Source: Trichostrongylus colubriformis (lineage: Eukaryota; Nematoda; Chromadorea; Rhabditida; Trichostrongylidae). Taken from it: a stretch of DNA of 64,000 bases. Below, in pieces: positions 15,471 to 28,881 of this stretch. The position numbers and the translations under genes were made by a program. The notes beneath the pieces are model-generated. The model did not search any database, was not told the origin of the DNA, and worked only from the letters and a program-made list of their open reading frames with translations. How positions within the stretch are numbered: the stretch's first letter is position 1; every line of letters begins with the position of its first letter. Location: assembly GCA_963978905.1 (NCBI GenBank), contig OZ022259.1:20558068-20622067 (forward strand). Direction: 5' to 3'.

Positions 15471-16287
15471 AAACACAGAACATAAAGCCACGTTACTGAC
15501 GGTGAGTTTAGGTTAAGCTTGAATTCTACTGTTTTGAGTGGTAGTAGGATTCGATCTCGAAAGCAAAACGAATAATGTGCTTCTTCAAAAATTTTCACAC
15601 TCAGCAAGTGCTTTCCTTTTGAAGTTCAGTCAGGAGAAGCTGATTCTTAAAGGAAGCGTGCGTCCCGATGCAAAAACTGGGAGCTTTCAGTGCACAAAGA
15701 AAAGGAATAGTCTATTTCCAGCCAATCCGGTCGCTGTGGAAAAGAAGGAGGGACAAGACGAAATGGCAAAACCTCAGAAAAGGGTAAATTAGAAATGCTT
15801 TAAGAAAGTGAACGTACCCTCACTAATCTGAGTCTACTTGGCTTCGATTCACGGGTAAAGAATGGCAAACCCTTGGTCGGTTGCCGAAGTTGAGCCCACT
15901 GCATTCAGTGCCAAATTGGCAAGTGTGGCCACTGAAAGTGGTTTTTCCCGATGTGCACACTCAATCAGCATAGTAAAGGAGTACGCGACAAGTACACGTT
16001 GTTTGCTGTTCCAAATTACACTTGCAAGTGTAATCCTTCGGGGCCTAACAATGCGCTTCCATTTGCGAAATGGAAAATTCAGCGAAAACAGACTTAACAC
16101 TAATCCCACGCTGCAATGAGAAACTTTGGCCAACAAGAGAATGAGGACAGTGAGCTGATTGAATTCGTTGGATCAACCAGGGAACGAAAGTGTGGAAAAT
16201 TCACCACTGGCTTGTTGCGTCCGTAATCTTCAGCCATGTATCGGTTTTATACCTGTTTACAGTTGACGAAAGGAAGGAGGGTGGGTT

Positions 16288-16383
16288 AGGCATTGTTCAT
16301 AGTTCGCGATTCAGGCGATCACGCGATTCAGGCGATCGCGTGGATCGCGCGATCGCCTGAATCGCGAACTATGAACAATGCCT
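16288..16383. repeat. 96-bp near-perfect palindrome
   Basis: The sequence runs from AGGCATTGTTCATAGTTCGC to its reverse complement GCGAACTATGAACAATGCCT. The left half contains two tandem copies of CGCGATTCAGGCGATC. It can form one long hairpin and is rich in GCGATCGC. No flanking gene explains it; probably a miniature fold-back element. Confidence 0.85.
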
Positions 16384-19300
16384 TAGGCGACTAGGCAATC
16401 GGAGTAAGGCGAAATTATCAGGATCGATATGAATCTTTTCTTTCCGTCCAAATGTCGGATCGTTTGAACCGTCAACTCTACTCTGAACAAAGCCTCAATG
16501 CTCACTAATTGAAAATAACGTCCTTAGGCTGAGTTCATTATGGAATCAGTGGAATCGGGAAATCACGTCAAAAGGTTGATATCAATTTTTTTAGTCCATC
16601 CACTTCAGAGCAATGCCTCCAATTTCACAATTACGCAAACTTCACTATTCTATAATTTTAAATTATTTTGCCCTGGCGGATCCATGAAAAGTATGTATAG
16701 ATTCCAAAAAAGGTTTTCCAAACCTGAAAATGGCCTTGAAATTACAACAAAATAGCAAAATTGTACGAGGGAAAGGGATGTGGCTGCGACGACGACATCA
16801 TTAGTAAATGAGCAGATGACAGGATGTCAAACCCTGAATACTTCTTGAGAAATAAAAAGATGTTAACCGATCGGAGACGAGCCGGCAAATGGTAGCCGAG
16901 GAAGAAGGGCTTCCACGGGGAAGCAATCGTGGAGGTATTGCGCCCCATGGTGTGGTCGCGCTCCACTGACCACACGCTCCGCCCCCGTCAATGAGCCGCA
17001 ATTTCGGCTACTGAAGGCCAACGCTGATGCTCTTTGTACCTCCCCAAATTTTCCAGTTATTGATTCTCGGATAAGCTGTCTACCCTTCTGATTCACAGAC
17101 AATTCCTGTCAAGATTGTTTGTGTTTTATAGTATTTAAATTTATCCGCAACGAGATAATTTGGGAATCTGTCATGTCCATCTGACGTAGAAATTTCCCTA
17201 ATGTTTTTGACTCGAAGTTATTTTGTTTGTTATTAGAAATTAGATGAATGCTGTTCATAAGTTGCTCATGTTTTCTTCTCTTTGAAATGCTGTCTGCTGT
17301 GGATACCGAAGGGGGACATGGGGAATCCATAAGGTAAATCCGTATCCCAGCACTGTTAAAACCAGCCAGTAAAGGTGAGGGGAGGAGGGCGGACAAGTGT
17401 AAATTTTTACTTCACCCTTCCTTAGAGAAATGTAGGGGCCTCCTTCCTAACTAGGGCTGCTTAGGCTAGAGGCCTATGTAAAAACAGCCCCGGACACCGA
17501 GCACAGTGGTGGCTCCTTCCCAATTACATTAGTACACAAAGTTCTTGTAAAATTTAATCTGAATTAAAATTGAGCTCATTTACTTCCCGGTTACCATCTC
17601 AAAGTAGTTGAAAACCAGGTATCTGTGTTCTTTTTTCCTAACTCCTAGCAAGATCTCTTTTGAACCGTCGGGAGCTGCTCTGTGATCGTTTTGTCTCGAA
17701 ATTTAAAACCACTGGGTGTTGATGAACCTCCGGTGAGGTGCGCCACCCACTCGACCTTAATTCAGAATCGTACCGTCCTCTGCCATATACAGTGATTCTG
17801 GAAATGTACAGTTCACTGTTTTCATTCCTTCTGAACAAGTTTGGTGAATTTCCCGCCTCCTCATGGAAGAATGGTTTGATTGTCCTGGGCGGGCGTTCAT
17901 CCAGGTTTTAGTCAGTAACAAGTATTAATGAGACATAAAGATGGATGGGCAAAAACCGATGTATCTATCACCACTGGGAACTCTTGCCAGCTCATCATTC
18001 AAATAGTAACAGAATCGCTCTCTATTGTGGTCGAGGGCCATAAAAAACACTTTCGCTCCACTCACTCGACATGCGCAAGAGCGAGCGCCTCTCGAAAGTG
18101 CAAATAAAAAGTTATGTTCTCAATTCCACATCAAATTCATCTGATGTGAAGTAATCTGTCGCTCTGATGAACTTTTGTTTACTTGTGTTCTCATCGAAAT
18201 TTCTGTTTTCATGATTAAGTTTCTTACTGCGTCATCATTATAGAAAAGCACAAAAAACCATTAATATCAGCTGTGCATCATGTCAAATAATAAATAATCA
18301 CTGGTACACAAACTACGTAAGTTGTACCCAAGATGGTATTTTGCAATATGATGGGCAATAATTTTTATTCATCATATTCACCTTTCGTTGTTCTACAATA
18401 ATTTAAAATTAAATTCTTCAGTATCTATGTAGCGCTCGTTTCTGCTCTTTCTTTTCAGTTGGAAGAAACAGATAAAATTGAATTAAGTTTGAAATAGATA
18501 ATCTTGCTTTAGGAAAGGCACTACAAAACCATGTGAGCCATCGATGACAAGTAGCCATGGTGAAGGTTGCTACGGGACGGGTAGCGTTGATTGCCGGCCA
18601 TTCAGCGCAATCTATAAAATCAGCGCAGGCGGTATTGTTTATGGACAGTCCTCCCTTGCACATCGATTAATGCCACTGTCCCGCCGCTTGCAGTTGCATT
18701 AGTATTCCTTGTGTGCTTGATGAATAGGAATGGGTGTGGCTCATCATCACAATTTGCAAACCAGACAATAATCAAAATTCAATGAAGTAACCTTGAACTC
18801 TGATTTTGCACTGTTCAGTTCGACGTTTTCTCGACTTCTCACTTCTCATGCCAAGTCCGAATTCTTATTTGCAGTTGATTTATCCAAGATTGTTCAAATT
18901 TAACTGTCACAGAAAAAGTAAAACTGCGCTCAGACTTTGCGATTTTGCGATATCGCGATTTCTCACGCTAAGTGTAAAATCGTGTGAGAAAGTTCAAAAT
19001 CCACCTGCCACAAAATCGCAAAGTTTGGCGTCGCTCCAATACGCGAAATCTATGTTAACTCCTGTGGTTTTCTGTTATCAAGTGCAGGAGCATCGGGTGT
19101 ACTCAGAAGAATTTGAACGGTGATTCAGAAATGGAAGCGCGAAGGTGTCAGTTCGAAACCAGCCTAAATCGGAAACCGGAATGCCCGTTCAAGGTCACGG
19201 GCTGCGCGTTTCGGCTAAGTGCGACAATCTCATTTCTTTTTCACGTATGGGACTTATAGCTTGCATGTTCCGTGATATGATTGCGAATAGAATCGCTGTC

Positions 19301-20009
19301 CGCTGATTCGCGGTTTGAAGAAAAACGTAACGGCAGCTCGTGCTTGTGGTTTTCCTGTTTTTGTTCGCATTATTATCGATTACGTGGCCTGCATGAATAT
19401 CTCAGTAGTTGTCGTTGGAAATCTTCTAATCCTCAATCTGTTTATCATCCCCTCACCATCGCTCAGTTTAGGCAGCGCTGTAACCGTAGTTCGTCTTTAC
19501 AAACTCAGGCATTTCTTTGTGTTGTTTTCAGATCACTCCAGTTTAATTGTATGCATCCATGTTTAATCGGACAAAAACGAAGAATTTCAGGTAAAAATTT
19601 TGTATTTGGAATCTGAGGCTGATGCTTACGCATGGCGTCCGCGATTTTGCGGCAGTGGCGTTACTTTACGAAAAAAAAAACGCAGGATCACGGAATAGGG
19701 TTATTGCGAAAAGGGGATCTACAGCCCGACATCAGCCTTTTTCCGTAGAAGTGCTCTTTAGGCTTTGGCAGTCAATCAGCATTCATTGTGATTTCACTAT
19801 TCATACAGCAAAAATCTATTTCATTGTCTCAACAAGATTGGTTGGGTTTGGTAAGCGTCATCTTTATTGTAGAGTCGAAGTGCTTCTACCCTCTCCGAGA
19901 AGGAAAGGAAGAATGGGCAAACATCCCAATTTCTGGAAGAGACCTCGAACTGCTGGGTAATTTTTTTGGTTCTCTATGTTAGTATCAGTATTTTTTTTTT
20001 TGTTCGGGC
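16384..20009. other. No confident gene; possible weak exons near 19740-19960
   Basis: Intergenic sequence with scattered short open frames. An open stretch at about 19740-19960 begins after an acceptor-like CCGTAG and ends at a donor-like GGTAAT, but it does not join in phase with the exons beyond the large inverted repeat. A hydrophobic frame at 19315-19566 lacks supporting motifs. Confidence 0.4.
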
Positions 20010-22747
20010 ATACAATACCGCTACTAATTCATGGTCAATCGACGCCCAAAATCGTAAACCCCATGGTTTTCCCGTCTTTTTGCTATAACTTCCTTCAAAG
20101 ATTTCCAAATATTTTGAAAATGGTACCAATAGAAAGCTCTGATTGCGACGAATGGAATGGTCTGCCTAATTTCTGCATTTCTCGACTCCTTTAGCATCAT
20201 TTTAGAGGTTTTCGCAAATTTAGCCCCAATTTCACCACAAGCTATTTTCGACGACGCGACGGAGTCGTAAACCCTCTACTTCATCTGTGAGTTTCAGAAC
20301 AAAAGTTTTATAGTCAAAAGTAATCAGGTATACGAGAAGAGCATGAACTCGTGATAATAATGGTATCCTGCATGTTAGAATTCAGCAGTTTCAATCTGGA
20401 GAATGGGTTTTAAAAATTACTTTTTTTATCGAGTTTGTCATGTTTTCAAAGCTCCATTTCGAGGAAAATACATAGTTTTAACCGCATCAGGAAGTTGTAA
20501 TGACAGGTTCTACTTAAGTTGAGAATAAGCTCTCAAGGTGAGCACCACGTTCGTTTTTAGCTTTAAATATATAAACCGCCAAAGCCTAATAGTTACCACA
20601 TTCCACTATCAGGACAGACCCAAATCTATAAGAGAAAAAGAACTCGTTACTGTTCCACACGCTATGGATATCCCCTGAATTTTACCGTTTCAAAATAAAA
20701 AAATGTGTCTTCATGATGAAAATGATTACCACTGGATCAAATTTTGATAAATCATTCCCAGCAGCAAATACACTGCACTCAATTATCGCCAGTAGCCAGC
20801 AAAGTGTGCACTCGCGGTTTCATAATCGTTATATTGTTTCGACTCTTGACTTCTCGTGTTAATTGACTGTCGACCTATGTCGACCCCTCGCTATCGACCT
20901 CATTAGTCCACCACATGTGGTACGGCAGCCAACCGTCAGGATAGGTCTCATGCATTTTTCGGCATTAATGGGTACAAGTTAGGTCTGAGGAACTGTTTCT
21001 TAAGTTGTTATGGTTGAGACATTTTTAAGTGCTTTACTATTCCTGTGCACCTATGTGATCATTTAAACCAAAACCGCGTATCATTGCCCCCTGGCTCGCG
21101 ACCGGGGGGCCGAGTTTATTAGAAACCGGTCGAATCAACGCAGAGCGCACAACGATGCATTTGCAAACATTGTGTTTGACGGGGGATCCGAATCCCTGCG
21201 GGTCCCACATCAGTAGCGTACATGAAACGCAACCACCCCTCTGCACTATTCGACCGGTTGCATATGCAGACAAATCGACGGCCCTTATGATAACGGCTGA
21301 GCCGGCTGCTAGTCTAAGTTCGCATGCCGTTTCATTAATCGATTCGTTACGTGTTATGTCACGTCAAAATCATTCACTGTGCATCCGATCGTTATAGGTG
21401 AAATACTGCAGATAACATGTGTTTTATTTACAGTAATATCAAATTGCATAAAAAACACACATAAATTCAAATTGTAAAAACAACGAAATATTTGCTGATT
21501 CAAATGACAACTCGCCGAAAGAACTCCTTAATATCATCACGGTTCTAAAGTCAAATACAATCTCACTCTCCAGTCAGTTTATCTGTCTTCAACAATGTTT
21601 CTTTCCCCCCCCCCCCCCCGCTCAACCCCCGGTCGCGAGCCGGGGGGCAATGATACGCTGTTTTGGTTTAAATGATTACATAGGTGCACAGGAATAGTAA
21701 AGCACTTAAAAATGTCTCAACCATAACAACTTAAGAAACAGTTCCTCAGACCTAACTTGTATCCATAAACGCCGAAAAATGCATGAGACCTATCATGACG
21801 ATTGGCTGCCATACCACATGTGGTGGACTAATGAGGTCGATAGCGAAGGGTCGACATAGGTCGACAGTCAATTAACACGAGAAGTCAAGAGTCGAAACAA
21901 TATAACGAATATGAAACCGCGAGTGCACACTTTGCTGACTATTGGCGATAATTGAGGGCAGTGTATTTGCTGTTGGGAATGATTTATCAAAATTTGATCT
22001 AGTGGTAATCATTTTCATCATGAAGACATTTTTTATTTTGAAACGGTAAAATTCAGGGAATATTCATAGCGTGTGGAACAGTAACGAGTCCTTTTTCTCT
22101 CATAGATTTGGGTCTGTCCTGATAGTGGAATGTGGTAACTATTAGGCTTTGGCAAGATTATGGGTTTGAAATGTTCCTGTATTTATATATTTAAAGCTAA
22201 AAACGAACGTGGTGCTCACCTTGAGAGCTTATTCTCAACTTAAGTAGAACCTGTCATTACAACTTCCTGATGCGGTTAAAACTATGTATTTTCCTTGAAA
22301 TGGAGTTTTGAAAACATGACAAACTCGATAAAAAAAGTAATTTTCAAAACCCATTCTCCAGTTTGAAACTGCTGAATTCTAACATGCGGGATACCATTAT
22401 GATCGCGAGTTCATGCTCTTCTCGTATACCTGATTACTTTTGACTATAAAACTTTTGTTCTGAAACTCACAGATGAAGTAGAGGGTTTACGACTCCGTCG
22501 CGTCGTCGAAAATAGCCTGTGGTGAAATTGGGGCTAAATTTGCGAAAACCTCTAAAATGATGCTAAAGGAGTCGAGAAATGCAGAAATTAGGCAGACCAT
22601 TCCATTCGTCGCAATCAGAGCTTTCTATTGGTACCATTTTCAAAATATTTGGGAATCTTTGAAGGAAGTTATAGCAAAAAGACGGGAAAACCATGGGGTT
22701 TACGATTTTGGGCGTCGATTGACCATGAATTAGTAGCGGTATTGTAT
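20010..22747. mobile_element. 2.74-kb fold-back element with 1.1-kb inverted arms
   Basis: The left arm (about 20010-21108) starts ATACAATACCGCTACTAATT; the right arm (about 21631-22747) is its reverse complement with scattered substitutions and small indels. The central spacer of about 520 bp holds ATG-rich non-coding sequence and a poly-C run at 21606-21619. No transposase frame is present in arms or spacer. The arms end at GC-rich sequence reading CCGGGGGGC on one side and its mirror on the other. No target duplication is obvious. Confidence 0.85.
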
Positions 22748-22789
22748 CTAGTTATTTCTCAAGGCGAAATGTCGAAAATTCCCTTGCAG

Positions 22790-23039
22790 TTTTGTGGCAA
22801 TTTCAGTGAAATAGATCCAAACGATTATCGGGGACTGCGTTTTAGGAGAAGATATACTATTGTCCTTAATGTAAGTCACATTTGCATGGACCTCACACCT
22901 ATGATTTCCTGGGAACTGGATAATTGAAGCAAGTTTTGAGAGAATTGAAGAATTAACAACGTGCGCTTTCGCTTCACAGTTCGTCGCATCAAACTACTTC
23001 CCGGCAACCGGCTTTATGTCTACTGCAATGAGGAAATAA
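22790..23039 (+). CDS. Candidate two-exon gene end, function unknown
   Basis: Exon 22790-22870 follows CCCTTGCAG and ends at AAT|GTAAGT. Exon 22980-23039 follows CTTCACAG and ends at TAA 23037-23039, in phase. The product contains DYRGLRFRRRYTIVLN and NYFPATGFMSTAMRK, which I do not recognise. The next gene has a candidate trans-splice acceptor about 300 bp downstream, so an operon-like arrangement is possible. Upstream exons would have to lie beyond the 2.7-kb fold-back element. Confidence 0.35.
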
Positions 23040-23321
23040 TTGAGCATTAGCTCGTGCTTGTCATCAAAAGTTTTGAAGTACTCCAGTTTGAAGTAGCACC
23101 CTTCCATATGTTGGCGTAATGGTCTACTTGGCCACGGTGTGGTAGGCCTTCGTTTAGTACCGTTTAATAGTCTTATAGATCATATCGAGTCTTATCACTG
23201 GATGGACACCGTAATTTCATGGGATGAATTCTTTTTTTATGGGATGAATTCTTTTTTGTATGTTTCACTTGTTTTTATACTGTTATCTAAATTGGTGGAA
23301 TCTCTACTACTGTTTGCTTTC

Positions 23322-23336
23322 TCTGCACACAAACAG
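23322..23336 (+). promoter_or_regulatory. Candidate trans-splice acceptor of the NADAR gene
   Basis: CACACAAACAG ends at 23336, 25 nt before the ATG at 23362. No in-phase upstream exon was found, so I infer an outron acceptor, but a cis intron from an unseen 5' exon remains possible. Confidence 0.35.
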
Positions 23337-23361
23337 CGTTTCATCTAAAGCGAACAGGCGC

Positions 23362-26300
23362 ATGACCTTTCATCATTCTTACGGCTCATTGAACACATTT
23401 AGGCCTCGGTTTGATTCGTCGAGGTGTCCAACGTTTTTGGAGGACGGTGTGGTTGTCGTCGACAATTCAATGAAGGTTAGTCATTTCTGTACTTTGCTTC
23501 GGTTATGAATGTTGAAAAAGTGAAATATTTGAAGGCAGAACAAGCCTTGTTCGGACTGACTGGTTTGTCCCTGACATCTTTCAGATAGTTGGAGGATTCT
23601 TGCGAAAGTACAATAACTCAGATTTCTGTTTGCCACCTTCACTTCCTCCGAAAAGCTGTAGCAGTTTTTTTGAAATTTCTAATTTACGAGGACCATCACC
23701 TTGCTGACAAAATAAATTACGCTTTTCATCGTATACCCAGTAATTTAAAATTTTTCAGCCAAGTACATCAGAGAGGAGCGTAGAACTTACGCGATCCGAG
23801 CCTCTAACGTCTGTTCATTCTGCAGAGAATAAGCGGTATGTGTTGATTGATTCACTCGCGTTCAATCTAAGACTATTAGGTGAAATGTCGAGTTTTATCT
23901 CATCACCTTACTAAGGTCTACCAAAACTTTTTTATCTATTTTTCCGTGGAAGTATACTCATCAGCTTAAAGTGCTGGTACGGTTCCATGGTGTTTGCACT
24001 GCTGCGATGATTTGCCTTAGTTTCTCATTCACTACTCGTATTTTGTTTTCTATTGGGCTGTTAATGTTAGTATGTCTAGGTAATGCAAAGGTCTGCATGT
24101 CAATGAAGAGCATAATTTTGATCTGAACCTATTCTTCATATTTGTATTTATGGTTATTTAGAAATCGCTTGTATGCTCCTCTTTCGGCTTTGTCATCACG
24201 ACTTCATAGCGATCAACCAGAGCAGTTTCGACGTTCTCACAGTGTAGAGGTAATTTTTTGAACGGATGTGGGCACAGTGGCAGGCATTCCTCTAAATTTC
24301 AATTTTCAGTGTGTGTCTTGTACAACTCATTTCCGAGAATCACTTACCATCAGTATTATGGCCTTACGTTCTAGGGATCAATTTGTTCTTTGTCCTTCTA
24401 TAATCTTTTCAGGAAGCTGGGAGTATTGTACATCAACATATTTCAAGACGGCACGATGTGCCAATGCAGCAAAATTCGAAAGAAGCAGTGAGTCTCCCTC
24501 TTCTGCCCTGTTTTTGCTCCTGTTTGCTGCTTCCAGTTTTGTTTCCTTCATTGTTTTCACTGTTTTAGAGAGCATGTGTTCAGGGAAGGGAGGTGGTTTT
24601 CTGCAATGGTAGCGCTTCATCAGTACCATCTGCTCGAAAGCCACTACCGATGAAGAGTTTCGATCAGCGTGCCACACCATCATCAGCCAGTGGTTTTTGC
24701 AAAAAGGGTCGTGATATTGTGATTCGGAGGGATTTCCAGGTTCATTTTCCATTGATAACGTTAGAAATAATTGAACACTGAAATTAAAAAAATGGGTATT
24801 GTAATCACTTCTTTCAGGAATCACCTGTGGCTAATCCATCTTCGAGGAAAAGGCCAGCACCCACAAACAATGACGTTGACATGGTGAATTCTTTAGAAAT
24901 TGTACCAAAACTCAAGTGATCGGTGTTGATATGTTCTCATAATAAACCTTAAAGCCCTCGTCGTCAGAAGCGCATGTGCATAAATCCGAAACGTTGACTG
25001 TCATTATACCACAAAGAAAAGCCGCAAGGCAAGAGCCGGTAAGTATCCCGGGATTTTGTGTTCTTTGGAAGTTTATGTGGTTGATCCGTAGTGTGTGTAA
25101 AGTGTTCTTTTTTTAGAAGCCCTCTCACTCCATCAAAGCAACAGATTCATCTCCTTCTGCTGTGGAAAACATAGCTGCCACACCGGTTAGCTCATGGGTT
25201 ATCGCTGTCATCAAATGCTTGAAGATTTAATAAAGTCTTTTTTTTTCAGAAATCGCAGCCGATGAAGTCACCGGTTTCCTTGGCCGATGACGAGGTGAAG
25301 TTGTCTACTTCGCCAGTAGCATTGCCTGCAGAGCCGCAACCTGTGGTTGAAAAGGTGAGTTGCGAAGAACTCCCATTAAGTAAATCTTGCGTCTTTTTAT
25401 GGGGCTGCTTTAAGTAGTGCGTCATGTGCCTACCATTTTTTGTGATGTCATTTGCTGAAATAATTGTGTGCTATTTCGGTGGTGCTTCTTTGACATGATG
25501 TGTGAAGTTTATGGCGGCTGCTCTTTCAGCCCGCTAATGGTCATTCAAAAAACGAAGATGAATTGCAACCAGTGAGCGACGATGAATCCAGTGACGAGGA
25601 CGGGGTGCGTTGATCATATTTTCATATGATTGTGTGTCCATCTATCATTGCGTTTTGGATCAAATATGTAGAGGTTACAGGAGCTGGTCGATCCGTTGGT
25701 TGTCAAGTCTTCGGTTTCTGATGAAAACTTCATACCATACTCTTCGGAAACTCATGCATTCTCTAACCATCAGCTGTGTCGGCATTTACTCATTCACGAA
25801 CAAAATTTTTCATCTGCGGAACAATTTTATATGTGGACTAAAGCCAGTAAGTGCTGCTTTACGGTTTGTGAAAATTCATTTGGGTTTCAAATGCATTTTT
25901 AGGGTTTTGCAAAGATTTTAGTGCAGCAAATGCTGTTTTATATCTGAAGGACCCGAAAATGATCAAACAAGTGGACAGCCAACTGAGTAGGTATTTTCTT
26001 TACATTTTATTCTGTCAAAGTTATATCTTTGTATCAGTGCTTCCTTTTGGTAGCGTTTATTTCTCAAACTCCCTTGTATCTCACGATTTATTAGTTTTAC
26101 CCGCGGATGTGAAACTACAAGGAGACCACAGTTTTAAGTTTCACGTCTAGTAATTTTAAATTTGAAAGCTGAATTCTAGAGCTCATCGTAAGAAACTTTT
26201 TTTCTTTAATCTATCACGAATAGATTCTTGGTTGACCCTTTGATGTTCGTGCTGTCATCGTTGATTGCTGTTCCGAATTGAATTGATTCAAAACATACTA

Positions 26301-27861
26301 TACCGTTCACAGAAGCCGCCACAAAATGTACTGTTTTCATGTCAGTTATTGTATTGCATCTGAATCTCCGCATCGTCTGGATCTCCAATTTTGGTTTACT
26401 TGTGTCTGCAGTGTGATGTAGTTGTAATGTAGAAGGTGATCAATTCACTACCCGTGTACTCACCCATTATTCTTTAAGAAAACGTCGATCTGAACGAATG
26501 GATGAAGTTTTCGTGGAAAGTGAGGATGAAAGCCGCTATGGCTAAGGTTTGTTTTTATGCATATATCGATTCAAATATCGTATCCACGAACTGTCACGTC
26601 ATGGACCTCTCTCTCCCTGTGACGTACACCTTCACTCGAAAAGGGCTACAAGAGGGATGTAACTCTCAAAGTCGTAAAAATTGTAAAAAATGAACCTAGC
26701 AGGCTATTCTCTTTCGACCACCCCCTCTTAACCGTTTGATTCTGTCCTTACCGTACAGCACCTGCTGGAAATGCTTCACCCTTTTCGACCATTCCACGAT
26801 CAGCGATCGCCTGGTGGTACTAATCCGCTACTTCCTGCATGTATTATGCATCAAGTTCTATTTGCACCCAATCTTACAACATTATATTCAAGCACCTGAC
26901 TCGGTTTCAATAAGAGAGGCACTAGCAACCTCATCTAATTACTGTACAGAAGAGGGTGGGCAAGTGCAATGTTTGTTTGAGGTTGGCATGTGATCCGGGG
27001 AATTTTGGAAGATCGGGGTACCGGAACAGTTGTGTCTTTCTGTAACGAAACAAAGGCTGTTCTGTGACGTGTTCTGGGTTATTTGGAAAATTTTCAGTTT
27101 AAGCAAAACCGACGGATGCGATATCAGCTTTTCCGGACGATAGGATCGACGTTAGTGGAAGCGAATGTTGACGATACGTATTGGGGAATAGGATTGTCCA
27201 TAGGTATGTGAATTCGGCTATTATGTATATCATTTCTGTTTCATTCTCTTTCTAAATATTTCTATTTTTGTTTTTTAATGTTTTGACTTTTCATTTTGGA
27301 TTTCCATTTGATATGGAATGGGTTTACTGTGAAGCTGTCGTTTAGGAACTACGCTTTCATCTAATGTTTGTTCCTCTATAATTTCATTTTTTACACGCAT
27401 TTCCCTAAATTTCTGCTCATGCTGTGTGTCCTATGAATTTTTTCGAAATTTCGGCATCATGTTCCTTGGTAACATCAGAAATGAGGGAATAGATTTGAAA
27501 TGTTAACGTACATATGTGTCAGAAGTGGTGTTCCGAACACGAACCTTCATTCTATGTGTTTCTGAATAGGGAACTTTAATTCATTATCTAATTTCTAAAT
27601 TTATCCTTACGCTCATCCCTTAAGATGTAAAAACTGTTTAAGATGATCCGAATATTGCCGATCCATCGAAATGGCGAGGCGCCAACGTAATGGGTGAAGT
27701 ACTCATGCAAATTCGTGACGTTCTAAAAGATGATCCTGATTTTTCTGATGAGGTGCGGGTAATTCTTTTGTATGGGATTTTTCTTCAATAAATAATGACT
27801 TTTGTGAGTTTGTTGAGTTTAGGTGGAACAAGCCAAGCGAAATCTCATTGGAAGTCGATGA
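23362..27861 (+). CDS. NADAR-domain (YbiA/DUF1768) protein with long disordered N-terminus
   Basis: Sixteen exons in exact phase (23362-23475, 23759-23835, 24162-24249, 24413-24487, 24569-24739, 24818-24883, 24955-25038, 25117-25185, 25250-25354, 25530-25604, 25672-25846, 25903-25986, 26479-26546, 27098-27203, 27643-27752, 27823-27861) give 501 residues ending at TGA 27859-27861. Residues 1-308 are Ser/Pro/Glu-rich and low complexity, ending in an acidic DDESSDEDG. The NADAR fold occupies about 320-495, with FSSAEQFYMWTKA (family Glu), KFKQNRRMRYQLFRTIG, LVEANVDDTYWGIGL and WRGANVMGEVLMQIRD. NADAR proteins are N-glycosidases acting on ADP-ribose-linked or riboflavin-intermediate substrates; reversal of guanine ADP-ribosylation has been reported for some. 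The substrate here is unknown. Start chosen after the candidate trans-splice acceptor. Confidence 0.9.
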
Positions 27862-28208
27862 CTGTGATGCAAGCGATTGTATTTTTAGGATTTCTTTCAT
27901 ATTTGCGTGTTATCACATTAATCTAGTCATTCTTCCTAGCCATTCGTGATCAGAATTAATTTCGATTTCAGCTTTCGGATTTTCGTCATTTCAAAGTTTG
28001 TTAATTGCTAGTACGAGATTATTGGCTGGATTTTAACAGCTTTGTATGAGCTCTCTATGCGTAATATGTCTGTTCTTGCCTTTATGATGCTATTTAATGA
28101 AAATATAAGGATGATGTTGCTGGAATAATTTATTTAAAGCAGTGAACTAACCTCTCCTGTTGCCTGAACATGATTACCATGTGACGACTCTGCATACCTG
28201 TTAAAGTA

Positions 28209-28879
28209 TTAGGTTGTCGGGAAAGTTCTTTCGTTTTTTAAAACTTGCTTTTACCCTCAAAACTGCTTTCCAGAAATTTCTTCTGTACATATATATGTAG
28301 TACAACTTCTCACGAATCTATAGGTATTATTGTCTTCCATCTCCCGGATTACCTTTTTCGGCAAAATAAACATATCAAAGGTCAACCTCATTTTCAATAC
28401 AGAAATTATAAAAAATTTTTTCTTTGAATGGCGTTAGACAGGGAAAGGAAAAGGTGATAATCCGATGGAGCAAGATTAGGGCTATAAGGTGGATGGGGTA
28501 GCAATTTTTATCGAAGCTCGAGAATTTTTCGGCGAGTCATTTTTTCAATAGTGGTAAAAAATTTTTTTAAATTTTTTTTTTAAAAAAATTTTTGAGCTTG
28601 AATAAAAATTGCTGCCTTATAGCCCTGATCTTGCTCCATCGGATTATCACCTTTTCCTTTCCCTATCTAACGCCATTCAAAGAAAAAAATTGGAATTGAA
28701 AATGAGGTGACTTTTGATATTTTGCCGAAAAGGGTTATCCGGGAGATGGAAGACAACAATACCTATAGATGCGTGAGAACTTGTACTACATATATCTGAA
28801 CAGAAGAAATTTCTGGAAAGCAGTTTTGAGGGAAAAAAGCAAGTTTTTAAAAAACGAAAGAACTTTCCCGACAACCTAA
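28209..28879. mobile_element. Mariner-derived fold-back element (671 bp)
   Basis: Both ends read TTAGGTTGTCGGGAAAGTTC inward and are flanked by TA (28207-28208, 28880-28881), the mariner target duplication. Each arm of about 330 bp carries, in opposite orientation, the same 3' part of a mariner transposase; the left arm read on the minus strand gives PYSPDLAPSDYHLF. The arms meet at an A/T-rich centre near 28560. It is therefore two inverted copies of one mariner 3' end, with no intact transposase. Confidence 0.85.
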
Positions 28880-28881
28880 TA

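Noticed and set aside
15225..15607. Arg-rich minus-strand frames near the mannosidase 5' end
   Set aside because: They overlie a short MITE that has a sister copy at 58877-59035 with a similar translation; repeat shadow.
19315..19566. Hydrophobic frame as a possible GPCR first helix
   Set aside because: Only one or two hydrophobic stretches, no splice-linked continuation and no receptor motif.
23589..23706. Open frame reading IVGGFLRKYNNSDF as a NADAR-gene exon
   Set aside because: It has an acceptor but no in-phase donor, and exon 23362-23475 joins 23759-23835 in exact phase without it.
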